A program made the translations under genes and the position numbers. A model generated the notes under the pieces. It was not told the DNA's origin and did no database searches. It saw only the letters and a list, made by a program, of their open reading frames with translations. 29,867 nucleotides of DNA from CAZDXJ01 sp964509475 (GTDB lineage Bacteria; Pseudomonadota; Gammaproteobacteria; Methylococcales; Methylomonadaceae): contig CAZDXJ010000029.1 in NCBI GenBank assembly GCA_964509475.1, forward strand, positions 1 to 29,867, in the 5' to 3' direction. Below, in pieces: positions 1 through 8,428 of this stretch; position 1 is the first letter of the stretch; every line of letters starts with the position of its first letter.

Positions 1-260
1 TAATAGGTAATACACTCAGAAATCACGCTGTCAATTTTTTATGCAACAAAGCCTATCAGCTTTGCTGAACACTTGATTCCAGTCCCTTTGCCGGAATGAA
101 GATGAAACACCCACAGGACGGCGAGGCGAAGTAACGGGATAAGCCTTTTTCTGGTTAAAATACACTAAACCCATAAATGTTCCCAATACATTGAAGTTTC
201 CAAACAGCGCTGGGAAAACATGCACATTGTATTTTTATCGTCTCCTGCTTGCAATATCAG
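1..260. other. Intergenic leader upstream of thiC, no gene called
   Basis: No convincing gene is seen in this stretch. A short inverted repeat lies at 47-64 (CAAAGC, six-base loop, GCTTTG). On the minus strand it is followed by an A/T-rich run, so it could be the terminator or repeat remnant of something beyond the left edge. Around 73-100 there is an imperfect palindrome (ATTCC...GGAAT) of the kind common in dispersed intergenic repeats. A 64-codon reading frame on the minus strand runs through these repeats and looks non-genic. Confidence 0.4.
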
Positions 261-276
261 TTATAATTTATTACTT

Positions 277-282
277 TATAAT
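277..282 (+). promoter_or_regulatory. Candidate -10 box of the thiC promoter
   Basis: A perfect TATAAT lies 8 bp before the first base of the TPP riboswitch, which would place the transcript start at the aptamer's P1 stem. A second TATAAT is at 262-267. No good -35 hexamer is seen at 17 bp from either, so the assignment rests on the -10 and on position. Confidence 0.4.
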
Positions 283-290
283 GTCCAAAA

Positions 291-370
291 GGCTAGGGGT
301 GCTTCCCGACGGGAGGCTGAGAGAGACCCTTTGAACCTGACCCCGGCTAATACCGGCGTAGGAAAGCCAT
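291..370 (+). promoter_or_regulatory. TPP riboswitch (THI element)
   Basis: This is the thiamine pyrophosphate-sensing aptamer upstream of thiC. The conserved core is visible in order: GGGGTGC (297-303), a CCCG/CGGG hairpin, CTGAGA (317-322), ACCCTTTGAACCTGA (326-340), then a CCGG..AATA..CCGG hairpin and CGTAGGAA. GGCT (291-294) and AGCC (365-368) close the P1 stem. The thiC Shine-Dalgarno (AGGAG, 399-403) lies about 30 nt downstream. No terminator hairpin with a U-run is evident between them, so control is more likely at translation initiation, as in many gammaproteobacterial thiC leaders (inference). Confidence 0.95.
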
Positions 371-409
371 ACCCTGCGCTTGTTTTTATTGTGATTTTAG
401 GAGATAAGC

Positions 410-2278
410 ATGAGCGCTGTCCGTCAAGATGTTCCCTCGTCCACCATCAGTAGCGTAAAAATCGATCCTTACCCGGCATCGGAAAAGGTTTATGTACAGG
501 GCAGCCGGCCTGATATTCAGGTGCCGATGCGAAAAATAACCTTGTCGGATACGCCGGCCATGTTCGGTGCCGAGAAAAACCCGCCGCTTTATGTATACGA
601 TACTTCTGGTGTCTATACCGATCCCAATGCCAAGGTCGATTTGCAGAAAGGTCTGGCTGCAATCCGTACTCAATGGATAGAAGAGCGCAATGATACCGAG
701 TTGCTGGATGGTCCCAGTTCCGAATATGGACGCGAGCGTTTGCATGACCCGGAAACCACGCATCTGCGTTTTGAACATATCCGTACGCCCCGGCGGGCAA
801 AAGCGGGGGCCAATGTCACCCAAATGCATTATGCACGCCAGGGTATTGTGACTCCGGAAATGGAGTTTATCGCCATCCGCGAAAATCAAAAACTGGAAGA
901 AATGCGGGATTTGTGTAAAAACCAGCATCCCGGCCAGTCTTTCGGTGCTTCCATACCAGCGGTTATCACGCCGGAATTCGTGCGCGATGAAGTGGCGCGT
1001 GGACGTGCCATCATTCCGGCGAATATCAATCATCCTGAATTGGAACCGATGATCATCGGACGCAATTTTCTGGTCAAAATCAACGGCAACCTGGGTAATT
1101 CGGCGGTCACTTCCTCAATTGAAGAAGAAGTGGAAAAAATGCTCTGGGCCATTCGCTGGGGATCGGATACCGTTATGGATCTGTCCACCGGCAAGCATAT
1201 TCATGAAACCCGCGAATGGATTTTGCGTAACTCACCGGTTCCGATTGGTACAGTACCGATTTATCAAGCCCTGGAAAAAGTCGATGGCAAGGCTGAGGCA
1301 CTGAGCTGGGAAATTTTCCGTGATACCTTGATCGAGCAGGCGGAACAGGGCGTGGATTATTTTACCATTCACGCCGGCGTGCGTTTGCATCATGTGCCTT
1401 TGACCGCGAAGCGGGTTACCGGTATTGTTTCACGGGGTGGTTCGATTATGGCGAAATGGTGTCTGGCCCATCATACCGAAAGCTTTTTATATACCCATTT
1501 CGAGGAAATCTGCGAAATCATGAAAGCTTATGATATCTCCTTTTCGTTAGGTGATGGTTTGCGTCCCGGATCGATTGCCGATGCCAATGACAAAGCTCAG
1601 TTTGGCGAGCTGGAAACTCTGGGCGAGTTGACCAAAATCGCCTGGAAGCACGATGTACAAACCATGATTGAAGGTCCCGGGCATGTGCCGCTGCACATGG
1701 TGAAAATCAACATGGAAAAACAATTACAGGATTGTCATGAAGCACCGTTTTATACCCTCGGTCCTCTGACGACTGATATCGCACCCGGTTATGATCATAT
1801 TACTTCGGCGATTGGTGCGGCTAATATCGGCTGGTACGGTTGTGCGATGTTGTGTTATGTGACCCAAAAAGAACATTTGGGTTTGCCGAACAAGCAGGAT
1901 GTCCGCGAAGGCATTGTCACCTATAAAATCGCCGCTCATGCTGCGGATTTGGCAAAAGGCCATCCAGGGGCGCAGGCACGCGATAACGCCATGTCCAAAG
2001 CGCGTTTTGAGTTTCGTTGGGAAGACCAGTTCAATATCGCATTGGACCCGGAAAAAGCACGCGCCTTTCATGATGAAACCTTGCCCAAGGCTTCGGCTAA
2101 AATCGCCCATTTTTGTTCAATGTGTGGACCGCATTTTTGCTCGATGAAGATCAGTCAGGACGTTCGTGACTACGCGCAGGAAAAAGGTGTGGATGAACAG
2201 CAGGCACTGGAAATTGGCATGGATGAAAAATCCAGACAGTTTTTACAGGAAGGCGCTGATATTTATCGGAAAGTGTAA
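410..2278 (+). CDS. thiC: Phosphomethylpyrimidine synthase ThiC
   Basis: This radical SAM enzyme rearranges 5-aminoimidazole ribotide into 4-amino-5-hydroxymethyl-2-methylpyrimidine phosphate, the pyrimidine half of thiamine. The 622-residue product is close to the family's usual length. The diagnostic C-terminal CX2CX4C iron-sulfur motif is present (Cys569, Cys572, Cys577 within CSMCGPHFC). Central family motifs include EGPGHVP and the TDIAPGYDHI segment. The start at 410 is supported by AGGAG seven bases upstream and by the TPP riboswitch in the leader. No other thiamine genes lie nearby; acnB follows after 42 bp. The gene looks intact. Confidence 0.98.
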   Translation: MSAVRQDVPSSTISSVKIDPYPASEKVYVQGSRPDIQVPMRKITLSDTPAMFGAEKNPPLYVYDTSGVYTDPNAKVDLQKGLAAIRTQWIEERNDTELLDGPSSEYGRERLHDPETTHLRFEHIRTPRRAKAGANVTQMHYARQGIVTPEMEFIAIRENQKLEEMRDLCKNQHPGQSFGASIPAVITPEFVRDEVARGRAIIPANINHPELEPMIIGRNFLVKINGNLGNSAVTSSIEEEVEKMLWAIRWGSDTVMDLSTGKHIHETREWILRNSPVPIGTVPIYQALEKVDGKAEALSWEIFRDTLIEQAEQGVDYFTIHAGVRLHHVPLTAKRVTGIVSRGGSIMAKWCLAHHTESFLYTHFEEICEIMKAYDISFSLGDGLRPGSIADANDKAQFGELETLGELTKIAWKHDVQTMIEGPGHVPLHMVKINMEKQLQDCHEAPFYTLGPLTTDIAPGYDHITSAIGAANIGWYGCAMLCYVTQKEHLGLPNKQDVREGIVTYKIAAHAADLAKGHPGAQARDNAMSKARFEFRWEDQFNIALDPEKARAFHDETLPKASAKIAHFCSMCGPHFCSMKISQDVRDYAQEKGVDEQQALEIGMDEKSRQFLQEGADIYRKV

Positions 2279-2320
2279 CGGAGTCCCCTGATTTTTACCC
2301 GATTTTTACAGGATTATTGA

Positions 2321-4879
2321 ATGCTAGAGCAATACCGGAAACATATCGCAGAGCGTGCCGCCGAGGGCATTGTGCCCAAGCCTTTGGATGCCAGGCAGAC
2401 GGCTGAGTTAGTCGAACTGATTAAACAACCACCGACCGGTGAGGAGGCGTTTCTTCTGGAACTGTTAACGTATAGGGTTCCGGCTGGTGTTGATGAAGCG
2501 GCCTATGTCAAAGCGGCATTTCTGGCCGCTGTTGCCAAAGGTGAAACATCTTCGCCAATTTTGGATATGGTGCGGGCGACCGAATTACTGGGAACGATGC
2601 TGGGCGGCTACAATATTGCACCGTTGATTGAGCTGCTGGATGATTCGGTTTTGGCATCGATTGCGGCCAAGGCACTGGCGCATACCTTGCTGGTTTTTGA
2701 TGCCTTCCATGATGTCCAGGAGAAGGCCGAAGCCGGCAATGTCTTTGCGCAGCAGGTCATGCAGTCCTGGGCCGATGCGGAATGGTTTACAAGCCGGCCG
2801 CAAGTACCGGAAAAACTGATTGTGACAGTTTTCAAGGTGCCGGGGGAAACCAATACCGATGATCTGTCACCGGCGACCGAGGCCTGGTCGAGGCCGGATA
2901 TTCCATTGCACGCCAAATCCATGTTACAAGCGCCGCGCGAGGGCATCAATGATGCGCTTGGCCAAATCGATGCGTTGAAACAAAAAGGTTTTCCGGTGGC
3001 TTATGTCGGTGATGTGGTGGGTACCGGTTCGTCGCGCAAATCGGCAACCAATTCCGTGCTGTGGCATATTGGCGAGGATATTCCCTATGTCCCGAACAAA
3101 CGCGCCGGTGGCGTTTGTATCGGTGGCAAGATCGCACCGATTTTTTTCAACACCATGGAAGATTCCGGCGCCTTGCCGTTTGAATGTGATGTCAGCCGTC
3201 TGGGTATGGGCGATGTCATTGATATTTATCCTTATCAGGGCTTGCTCAAGCGGCATGATAGCGATGAGATTTTGGCCGAATTTCGTTTGAAAACCGAAGT
3301 CTTGCTGGATGAAGTGCGTGCCGGTGGCCGGATTCCGTTGATTATTGGCCGCGGTTTGACAGACCGGGCACGCAAGGCTTTGCATTTACCGCCTTCGACG
3401 GTATTTCGTCGTCCGGCTGATCCGGAAGGGAGTGACAAGGGTTTTACCCTGGCACAAAAAATTGTCGGCAAGGCCTGCGGTGTTGCCGGTGTGCGGCCGG
3501 GAAGTTATTGCGAACCGCATATGACGACCGTTGGTTCTCAAGATACCACCGGTCCGATGACGCGCGATGAATTAAAAGATTTGGCTTGTCTGGGGTTTTC
3601 GGCGGATTTGGTTTTGCAATCGTTTTGCCATACGGCGGCTTACCCAAAACCGGTGGATATTGAAACCCAGCACAGCTTGCCGGATTTCATCATGAATCGC
3701 GGCGGTGTTTCCTTGCGTCCGGGGGATGGCATTATCCATTCCTGGTTAAACCGGATGTTATTACCGGATACGGTTGGTACCGGGGGGGATTCACACACCC
3801 GTTTTCCCATCGGTATTTCTTTTCCGGCCGGTTCGGGTTTGGTGGCTTTTGCCGCTGCGACCGGGGTGATGCCTCTGGATATGCCGGAATCGGTACTGGT
3901 GCGTTTCAAGGGTGAAATGCAGCCAGGCATAACTTTGCGTGATCTGGTCAATGCGATTCCCTATGCGGCGATTCAACAAGGTTTGCTGAGCGTCGAGAAA
4001 CAGGGCAAAAAAAATATATTTTCCGGTCGCATTCTGGAAATTGAAGGCTTGCCGGATTTGAAAGTTGAACAGGCGTTTGAATTGTCCGATGCTTCCGCCG
4101 AACGTTCTGCCGGAGGCTGTACGATTCGGTTGCATGAAGCCCCGATCCGTGAATATCTGAATTCCAATATCGTGTTGTTGCAATGGATGCTGGCAGAGGG
4201 TTATGGCGATGCCCGCACCATCGAGCGGCGTATTCAGGCGATGCGGGCCTGGCTGGATAATCCGGTTCTGCTATCGGCGGACGCGGATGCGGAATACGCT
4301 GCGGTGTTGGCGATTGATCTGAATGAAATCACCGAGCCGTTGTTGGCGTGTCCGAATGACCCGGATGATGTGCGGCCTTTATCCGAGGTGGCCGGGACGG
4401 TGATCGATGAAGTGTTTTTAGGTTCGTGCATGACCAATATCGGTCATTTCCGCGCCGCCGGCAAGTTATTGGATAAGCACAGCGGGCGTTTGCCAACCCA
4501 ATTGTGGGTTGCGCCACCGACCAAAATGGATCAAAAGGAGCTGACCGAAGAAGGCTATTACAGCATCTTTGGCAAATCCGGCGCCCGTATGGAAATGCCG
4601 GGCTGTTCGTTGTGTATGGGCAATCAGGCGAGGGTTGCCGATGGGGCTACGGTGGTATCCACATCAACGCGTAATTTCCCGAATCGCCTGGGTAATGGCG
4701 CCAATGTGTATCTGGCCTCGGCGGAATTGGCAGCGGTTTGCTCCTTGCTGGGCCGGATTCCCGATGTCGGGGAATACAGGCAATACATGCGGCAAATCGA
4801 GGCGACGGCGGATGATACCTATCGTTATATGAATTTCGATCAGATGGAAGCCTATCGGAAAAAGGCCGAAACTGTGTAA
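2321..4879 (+). CDS. acnB: Bifunctional aconitate hydratase 2 / 2-methylisocitrate dehydratase AcnB
   Basis: AcnB interconverts citrate and isocitrate in the TCA cycle through a [4Fe-4S] cluster. The 852-residue product is near the E. coli AcnB length (865). The order is that of AcnB rather than AcnA: an N-terminal HEAT-like helical domain (about residues 1-160), then the swivel domain (with GTGSSRKSATNS near residue 230), then the three catalytic domains. The cluster ligands are visible as Cys703 (GSCMTN), Cys762 and Cys765 (GCSLCMGN). An AGGAT sequence sits upstream of the ATG. The TAA stop is the first three bases of the 8-bp duplication flanking the MITE at 4885-5068, so that element landed exactly at the gene's end without disrupting it. 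Confidence 0.97.
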   Translation: MLEQYRKHIAERAAEGIVPKPLDARQTAELVELIKQPPTGEEAFLLELLTYRVPAGVDEAAYVKAAFLAAVAKGETSSPILDMVRATELLGTMLGGYNIAPLIELLDDSVLASIAAKALAHTLLVFDAFHDVQEKAEAGNVFAQQVMQSWADAEWFTSRPQVPEKLIVTVFKVPGETNTDDLSPATEAWSRPDIPLHAKSMLQAPREGINDALGQIDALKQKGFPVAYVGDVVGTGSSRKSATNSVLWHIGEDIPYVPNKRAGGVCIGGKIAPIFFNTMEDSGALPFECDVSRLGMGDVIDIYPYQGLLKRHDSDEILAEFRLKTEVLLDEVRAGGRIPLIIGRGLTDRARKALHLPPSTVFRRPADPEGSDKGFTLAQKIVGKACGVAGVRPGSYCEPHMTTVGSQDTTGPMTRDELKDLACLGFSADLVLQSFCHTAAYPKPVDIETQHSLPDFIMNRGGVSLRPGDGIIHSWLNRMLLPDTVGTGGDSHTRFPIGISFPAGSGLVAFAAATGVMPLDMPESVLVRFKGEMQPGITLRDLVNAIPYAAIQQGLLSVEKQGKKNIFSGRILEIEGLPDLKVEQAFELSDASAERSAGGCTIRLHEAPIREYLNSNIVLLQWMLAEGYGDARTIERRIQAMRAWLDNPVLLSADADAEYAAVLAIDLNEITEPLLACPNDPDDVRPLSEVAGTVIDEVFLGSCMTNIGHFRAAGKLLDKHSGRLPTQLWVAPPTKMDQKELTEEGYYSIFGKSGARMEMPGCSLCMGNQARVADGATVVSTSTRNFPNRLGNGANVYLASAELAAVCSLLGRIPDVGEYRQYMRQIEATADDTYRYMNFDQMEAYRKKAETV

Positions 4880-4884
4880 ATTTG

Positions 4885-5068
4885 GTAACGACTCACCCTG
4901 TTGTGTTGTCGCCGGCGCAGGTCATTGATTGATCAGGACACGTGCATACATCGCTGTCGTTCTGCATAACATCCCAGGTTAGGCAAGCCCAGCTCTTCCG
5001 TGGAAGGGCTGGGCAAGCCTGATAAATCAATAACCTGTACCGGCTTTTCAGAGGGGGTGAGTCGATAC
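4885..5068. mobile_element. MITE-like element, copy 1 (184 bp), with 8-bp target duplication
   Basis: This is a non-coding, highly palindromic element. Its termini are inverted repeats: GTAACGACTCACC at 4885-4897 and GGTGAGTCGATAC at 5056-5068, 12 of 13 matching. Directly outside both ends is the same octamer, TAAATTTG (4877-4884 and 5069-5076), a perfect target-site duplication. Inside are 27-bp inverted arms (4911-4937 and 5018-5044) enclosing a smaller hairpin. A related copy at 17169-17321 shares the termini, the internal segment around 4958-4975 and the overall fold. No transposase is encoded, so it would depend on an enzyme elsewhere in the genome. Copy 1 also carries an extra 38-bp palindromic insert at 4982-5019. 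Confidence 0.88.
4982..5019. repeat. 38-bp palindromic repeat nested in MITE copy 1
   Basis: A GGCAAGCC motif sits at each end of a perfect hairpin (CCCAGC-T-CTTCC-GT-GGAAG-G-GCTGGG; the T and G face each other). An identical 38-bp copy is at 23995-24032. MITE copy 2 has a single GCAAGCC at the corresponding place, so this palindrome appears to have been added to copy 1 only. Confidence 0.75.
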
Positions 5069-5117
5069 TAAATTTGTTCTTAAAAATTACATTCATGCAG
5101 TAAGCTCCCTGTTTTAC

Positions 5118-5142
5118 GGGTCGCGGCTAAAGCCGCTCCTGC
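5118..5142. repeat. REP-like palindrome
   Basis: The core GCGGCT-AA-AGCCGC (5123-5136) sits in a context that reads GCAGGAGCGGCTTTAGCCGC on the minus strand. This closely resembles the GTAG-type REP elements that are scattered in gammaproteobacterial genomes and mobilised by RAYT transposases. Only one copy is seen here. The sequence match is clear, while the family name rests on recall. Confidence 0.6.
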
Positions 5143-5340
5143 AATTCTAGTAGAACGATTCGTTATAACATTTACATTTATTGATGAACCTTTCGGTCAG
5201 TAAATGTATGAAAAATTTGCTCTATTAAAAATCACTTTCGAACAAATTATTGTAAACCTTTTGATGAAACGAACTACTAGTCTATCGGATTTTGCCGCTT
5301 CCTGGTGGAATGATGGAGGTAGCAGCTTTTCGGTTCAAAA

Positions 5341-5370
5341 CTTGAAAAATTCACTATTGCCCCCCAAGTT
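5341..5370 (+). promoter_or_regulatory. Sigma-32-type heat-shock promoter of clpB
   Basis: CTTGAAA (5341-5347) is followed 13 bp later by CCCCCAAGTT (5361-5370). The sigma-32 consensus is CTTGAAA, a 13-17 bp spacer, then CCCCATnT, so the -35 is perfect and the -10 is near-perfect. It lies 184 bp upstream of the clpB start in the right orientation, and clpB is a classical member of the heat-shock regulon. The predicted transcript start is near 5378, giving a leader of about 175 nt. The match is seen in the sequence; use by sigma-32 is inferred. Confidence 0.75.
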
Positions 5371-5420
5371 AATAACAACCGGAAGTTACGCATCAATAAA
5401 AAGGTCGATTCGCTACATTT

Positions 5421-5450
5421 GTGCAACAGCCATTTTTAATGGTGTTGCAC
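5421..5450 (+). promoter_or_regulatory. Strong hairpin in the clpB 5' untranslated region
   Basis: GTGCAACA-G-CCATT, a TTT loop, then AATGG-TGTTGCAC: 13 paired bases with one bulged G. It lies between the heat-shock promoter and the clpB ATG (103 nt before it) and has no U-run after it, so it does not look like an intrinsic terminator. It may stabilise or fold the leader; its role is unknown. Confidence 0.5.
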
Positions 5451-5553
5451 CTGAACGGCTCGGCAGGCAATCGTCAGGTTGCGGTTTGGACAGAACCGGG
5501 TATTGATTAATGCGTCACTTCTGACAACGTGAATAATTTTTTGGAGCATAATC

Positions 5554-8127
5554 ATGCGAATGGATAAATTAACCAGTAAGTTTCAGATGGCGCTGGCCGA
5601 TGCGCAAAGTCTGGCCTTGGGCAAGGATCATCAATTTATCGAACCGGTCCATTTGATGACCGCTTTGTTGGATCAGGAGGGTGGCAGCGTCCGGCCATTG
5701 CTGGCGCAGGCAGGATGTAATGTCGACCCGTTGGCTTCGCAGCTGCATGAAGAACTGGGGCGTTTGCCTGCGGTGAGCGGAACGGGCGGTGATATACAAA
5801 TTTCCAATGCCCTGGGGCGGCTTCTGAACTTGACCGATAAACTGGCGCAAAAACGCCAGGACAAATTTATATCCAGTGAGATTTTTGTCCTGGCTGCGCT
5901 GGAAGAGAAAGGCAGCTTGGGTGAGTTATTGAAACGTTGTGGCTTGACCCGGGAAGCTCTGGAGCGAACCATAGAACAGATTCGTGGCGGCCAGCAAGTC
6001 GATGATCCGAATGCCGAGGATCAACGCCAGGCCTTGCAGAAATATACCATTGATTTGACCGAACGCGCTGAACAAGGCAAGCTGGACCCGGTAATCGGGC
6101 GGGATGATGAAATACGCCGTACCATCCAGGTTTTACAGCGGCGCACGAAAAACAATCCGGTTTTGATCGGTGAGCCGGGCGTGGGTAAAACCGCGATTGT
6201 CGAAGGTCTGGCGCAACGCATCGTCAACGGTGAGGTTCCCGAAGGCATCAAGGGCAAGCGGCTTTTGGCTCTGGATATGGCGGCATTGATTGCCGGTGCC
6301 AAGTTCCGGGGCGAGTTTGAGGAACGCCTGAAAGCCGTACTCAACGATATTGCCAAACATGAAGGCAATATCATTTTGTTTATTGATGAGCTGCATACGA
6401 TGGTGGGCGCCGGCAAGGCCGAAGGCGCGATGGATGCTGGCAATATGCTGAAACCGGCGTTGGCGCGCGGGGAATTGCATTGTGTGGGGGCGACCACATT
6501 GGATGAATACCGGCAATATATCGAAAAAGATGCGGCTTTGGAGCGGCGTTTTCAAAAGGTGTTGGTCGATGAACCGACGGTTGAAGATACCATTGCGATT
6601 TTACGCGGTTTGAAAGAACGCTATGAAGTGCATCATAGTGTTGATATTACCGATCCGGCGATTGTTGCGGCAGCGATGTTGTCGCAGCGTTATATCACCG
6701 ACCGACAATTGCCGGACAAGGCCATCGATTTGATTGACGAGGCGGCCAGCCGGATTCGGATGGAAATGGATTCCAAACCGGAAGCAATGGATAAGCTGGA
6801 ACGGCGCTTGATCCAGTTGAAAATCGAGCGCGAAGCCTTGAAAAAGGAAACTGATGAAGCCTCCAAAAAGCGGTTGCAGATATTGCAAGAGGAAATCGCC
6901 GAACTGGAAAAAGAGTATTCGGATTTGGAGGAAATCTGGAAAGCGGAAAAAGCCTCATTGCAGGGTGCTGCGACCATCAAGGAACAACTGGAGCAGGCGA
7001 AACTGGAGCTGGAAGCGGCCAGACGCGCGGGTGATCTGGCGAAAATGTCGGAATTGCAGTACGGCCGTATTCCGCAATTGGAAAAACAATTGCAACAGGC
7101 ACAACAAGCCGAGGCCAAAGAGATGACCTTGTTACGCAACAAGGTTACCGATGAAGAAATTGCCGAGGTTGTATCGAAATGGACCGGAATTCCGGTTGCC
7201 AAAATGTTGGAAGGTGAGCGCGAGAAATTATTGCGTATGGAAACCCGGCTTGGGCAACGGGTGGTCGGTCAGGAAGAGGCCATCAAGGCGGTCAGTAACG
7301 CAATCCGGCGTTCACGGGCGGGTTTGGCAGACCCCAATCAGCCGAATGGTTCGTTTTTGTTTCTGGGACCGACCGGGGTAGGCAAGACCGAACTCAGCAA
7401 GGCGCTGGCGGAATTTTTGTTCGATACCGAAGATGCCATGGTGCGGGTGGATATGTCCGAGTTCATGGAAAAACATTCCGTGGCCCGGTTAATCGGGGCA
7501 CCGCCCGGTTATGTCGGTTATGAGGAAGGCGGTTATCTGACCGAGGCGGTAAGACGCAAGCCCTATTCGGTGATCTTGCTGGATGAGGTGGAAAAAGCCC
7601 ATCCCGATGTGTTCAATGTCTTGTTGCAAGTGCTGGATGATGGGCGTTTGACCGATGGTCAGGGACGTACTGTCGATTTTCGTAACACGGTGGTGATTAT
7701 GACTTCCAATCTGGGTTCCGATATTATTCAGGAGCTGGCCGGGGAGGAAAATTACCAGGCGATGAAGTCGGCCGTGATGGAAGTGGTTGCCGCCCATTTC
7801 CGACCCGAGTTCATTAACCGGATTGATGAAGCGGTGGTATTCCATCCTTTGGGACAGGGCCAGATTCGGGCCATTTGCAAAATCCAGATCACTTGTTTGC
7901 AACAGCGTTTACAGGAACGCGAAATCGGCCTGGAGGTTTCCGATGCGGCATTGGATAAGCTGGGTGAGGCCGGCTTTGATCCGGTGTTTGGCGCCCGGCC
8001 CTTGAAACGTGCTATCCAGCATCAACTGGAAAATCCATTGGCCCAGGAAATACTGGCGGGCAAGTTCGCGCCAGGGGATACGGTTCATGTCGATCTGGAA
8101 AATGGTGGACTGGTTTTCCGCAAATAA
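5554..8127 (+). CDS. clpB: ATP-dependent disaggregase ClpB
   Basis: This Hsp100 chaperone works with DnaK, DnaJ and GrpE in the cytoplasm to pull proteins out of aggregates. At 857 residues it matches the E. coli length. The order of domains is an N-terminal Clp repeat domain (about 1-145), AAA+ module 1 with Walker A GEPGVGKT near residue 206, the long coiled-coil middle domain (about 410-525), AAA+ module 2 with Walker A GPTGVGKT near residue 605, and a C-terminal D2-small domain. There is no ClpP-binding IGF-type loop, which separates it from ClpA. GGAG lies 8 bp upstream of the chosen ATG. Transcription likely starts at the sigma-32-type promoter at 5341 and ends at the hairpin at 8224. 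Confidence 0.98.
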   Translation: MRMDKLTSKFQMALADAQSLALGKDHQFIEPVHLMTALLDQEGGSVRPLLAQAGCNVDPLASQLHEELGRLPAVSGTGGDIQISNALGRLLNLTDKLAQKRQDKFISSEIFVLAALEEKGSLGELLKRCGLTREALERTIEQIRGGQQVDDPNAEDQRQALQKYTIDLTERAEQGKLDPVIGRDDEIRRTIQVLQRRTKNNPVLIGEPGVGKTAIVEGLAQRIVNGEVPEGIKGKRLLALDMAALIAGAKFRGEFEERLKAVLNDIAKHEGNIILFIDELHTMVGAGKAEGAMDAGNMLKPALARGELHCVGATTLDEYRQYIEKDAALERRFQKVLVDEPTVEDTIAILRGLKERYEVHHSVDITDPAIVAAAMLSQRYITDRQLPDKAIDLIDEAASRIRMEMDSKPEAMDKLERRLIQLKIEREALKKETDEASKKRLQILQEEIAELEKEYSDLEEIWKAEKASLQGAATIKEQLEQAKLELEAARRAGDLAKMSELQYGRIPQLEKQLQQAQQAEAKEMTLLRNKVTDEEIAEVVSKWTGIPVAKMLEGEREKLLRMETRLGQRVVGQEEAIKAVSNAIRRSRAGLADPNQPNGSFLFLGPTGVGKTELSKALAEFLFDTEDAMVRVDMSEFMEKHSVARLIGAPPGYVGYEEGGYLTEAVRRKPYSVILLDEVEKAHPDVFNVLLQVLDDGRLTDGQGRTVDFRNTVVIMTSNLGSDIIQELAGEENYQAMKSAVMEVVAAHFRPEFINRIDEAVVFHPLGQGQIRAICKIQITCLQQRLQEREIGLEVSDAALDKLGEAGFDPVFGARPLKRAIQHQLENPLAQEILAGKFAPGDTVHVDLENGGLVFRK

Positions 8128-8223
8128 TGCGCTGATACGGGCGCTATAATTTTCGGATTTGTGAAGTCAGTCGTCGCTGATGCAGCGGAAATAATGTTTC
8201 ATTGATTTTTCGCTATCAAAAAT

Positions 8224-8269
8224 AAAGCCGTTGGCAAAGTTGATTTGCCAAGCGGCTTTTCTTTTTGTT
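8224..8269. terminator. Rho-independent terminator after clpB
   Basis: The stem AAAGCCGTTGGCAAA pairs with TTTGCCAAGCGGCTTT around a short GTTGA loop, with one mismatched position, and is followed by TTCTTTTTG. The other strand also ends in a T-rich run, so it could act in both directions. The remaining intergenic sequence up to glf (8270-8428) holds no recognised gene. A minus-strand frame across 8167-8424 reads straight through this hairpin and is not believed. Confidence 0.85.
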
Positions 8270-8428
8270 TCGGGTGGAGCGGTTAGGGAGTCGGTCAGGG
8301 TCCAATAGACGTTGGCTTGTGTCGAAAACGATGCCGGGGTGATGACAAGGTATTGTTTTGTATTGGGTATGGAAAAGAATAGCCGGGTTTGATAGCGGAT
8401 TACAAAAATTTTAGCGGGAGACATTTTT

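Noticed and set aside
31..225. 64-codon frame on the minus strand before thiC
   Set aside because: It runs through palindromic repeat sequence, has no recognisable domain and no Shine-Dalgarno.
5204..5506. 100-codon plus-strand frame in the acnB-clpB gap
   Set aside because: It covers the sigma-32-type promoter and the leader hairpin of clpB, and its translation has no protein-like pattern.
8167..8424. 85-codon minus-strand frame between clpB and glf
   Set aside because: It reads through the terminator stem at 8224-8269 and its start lies in the glf ribosome binding site; a degraded gene cannot be fully excluded.
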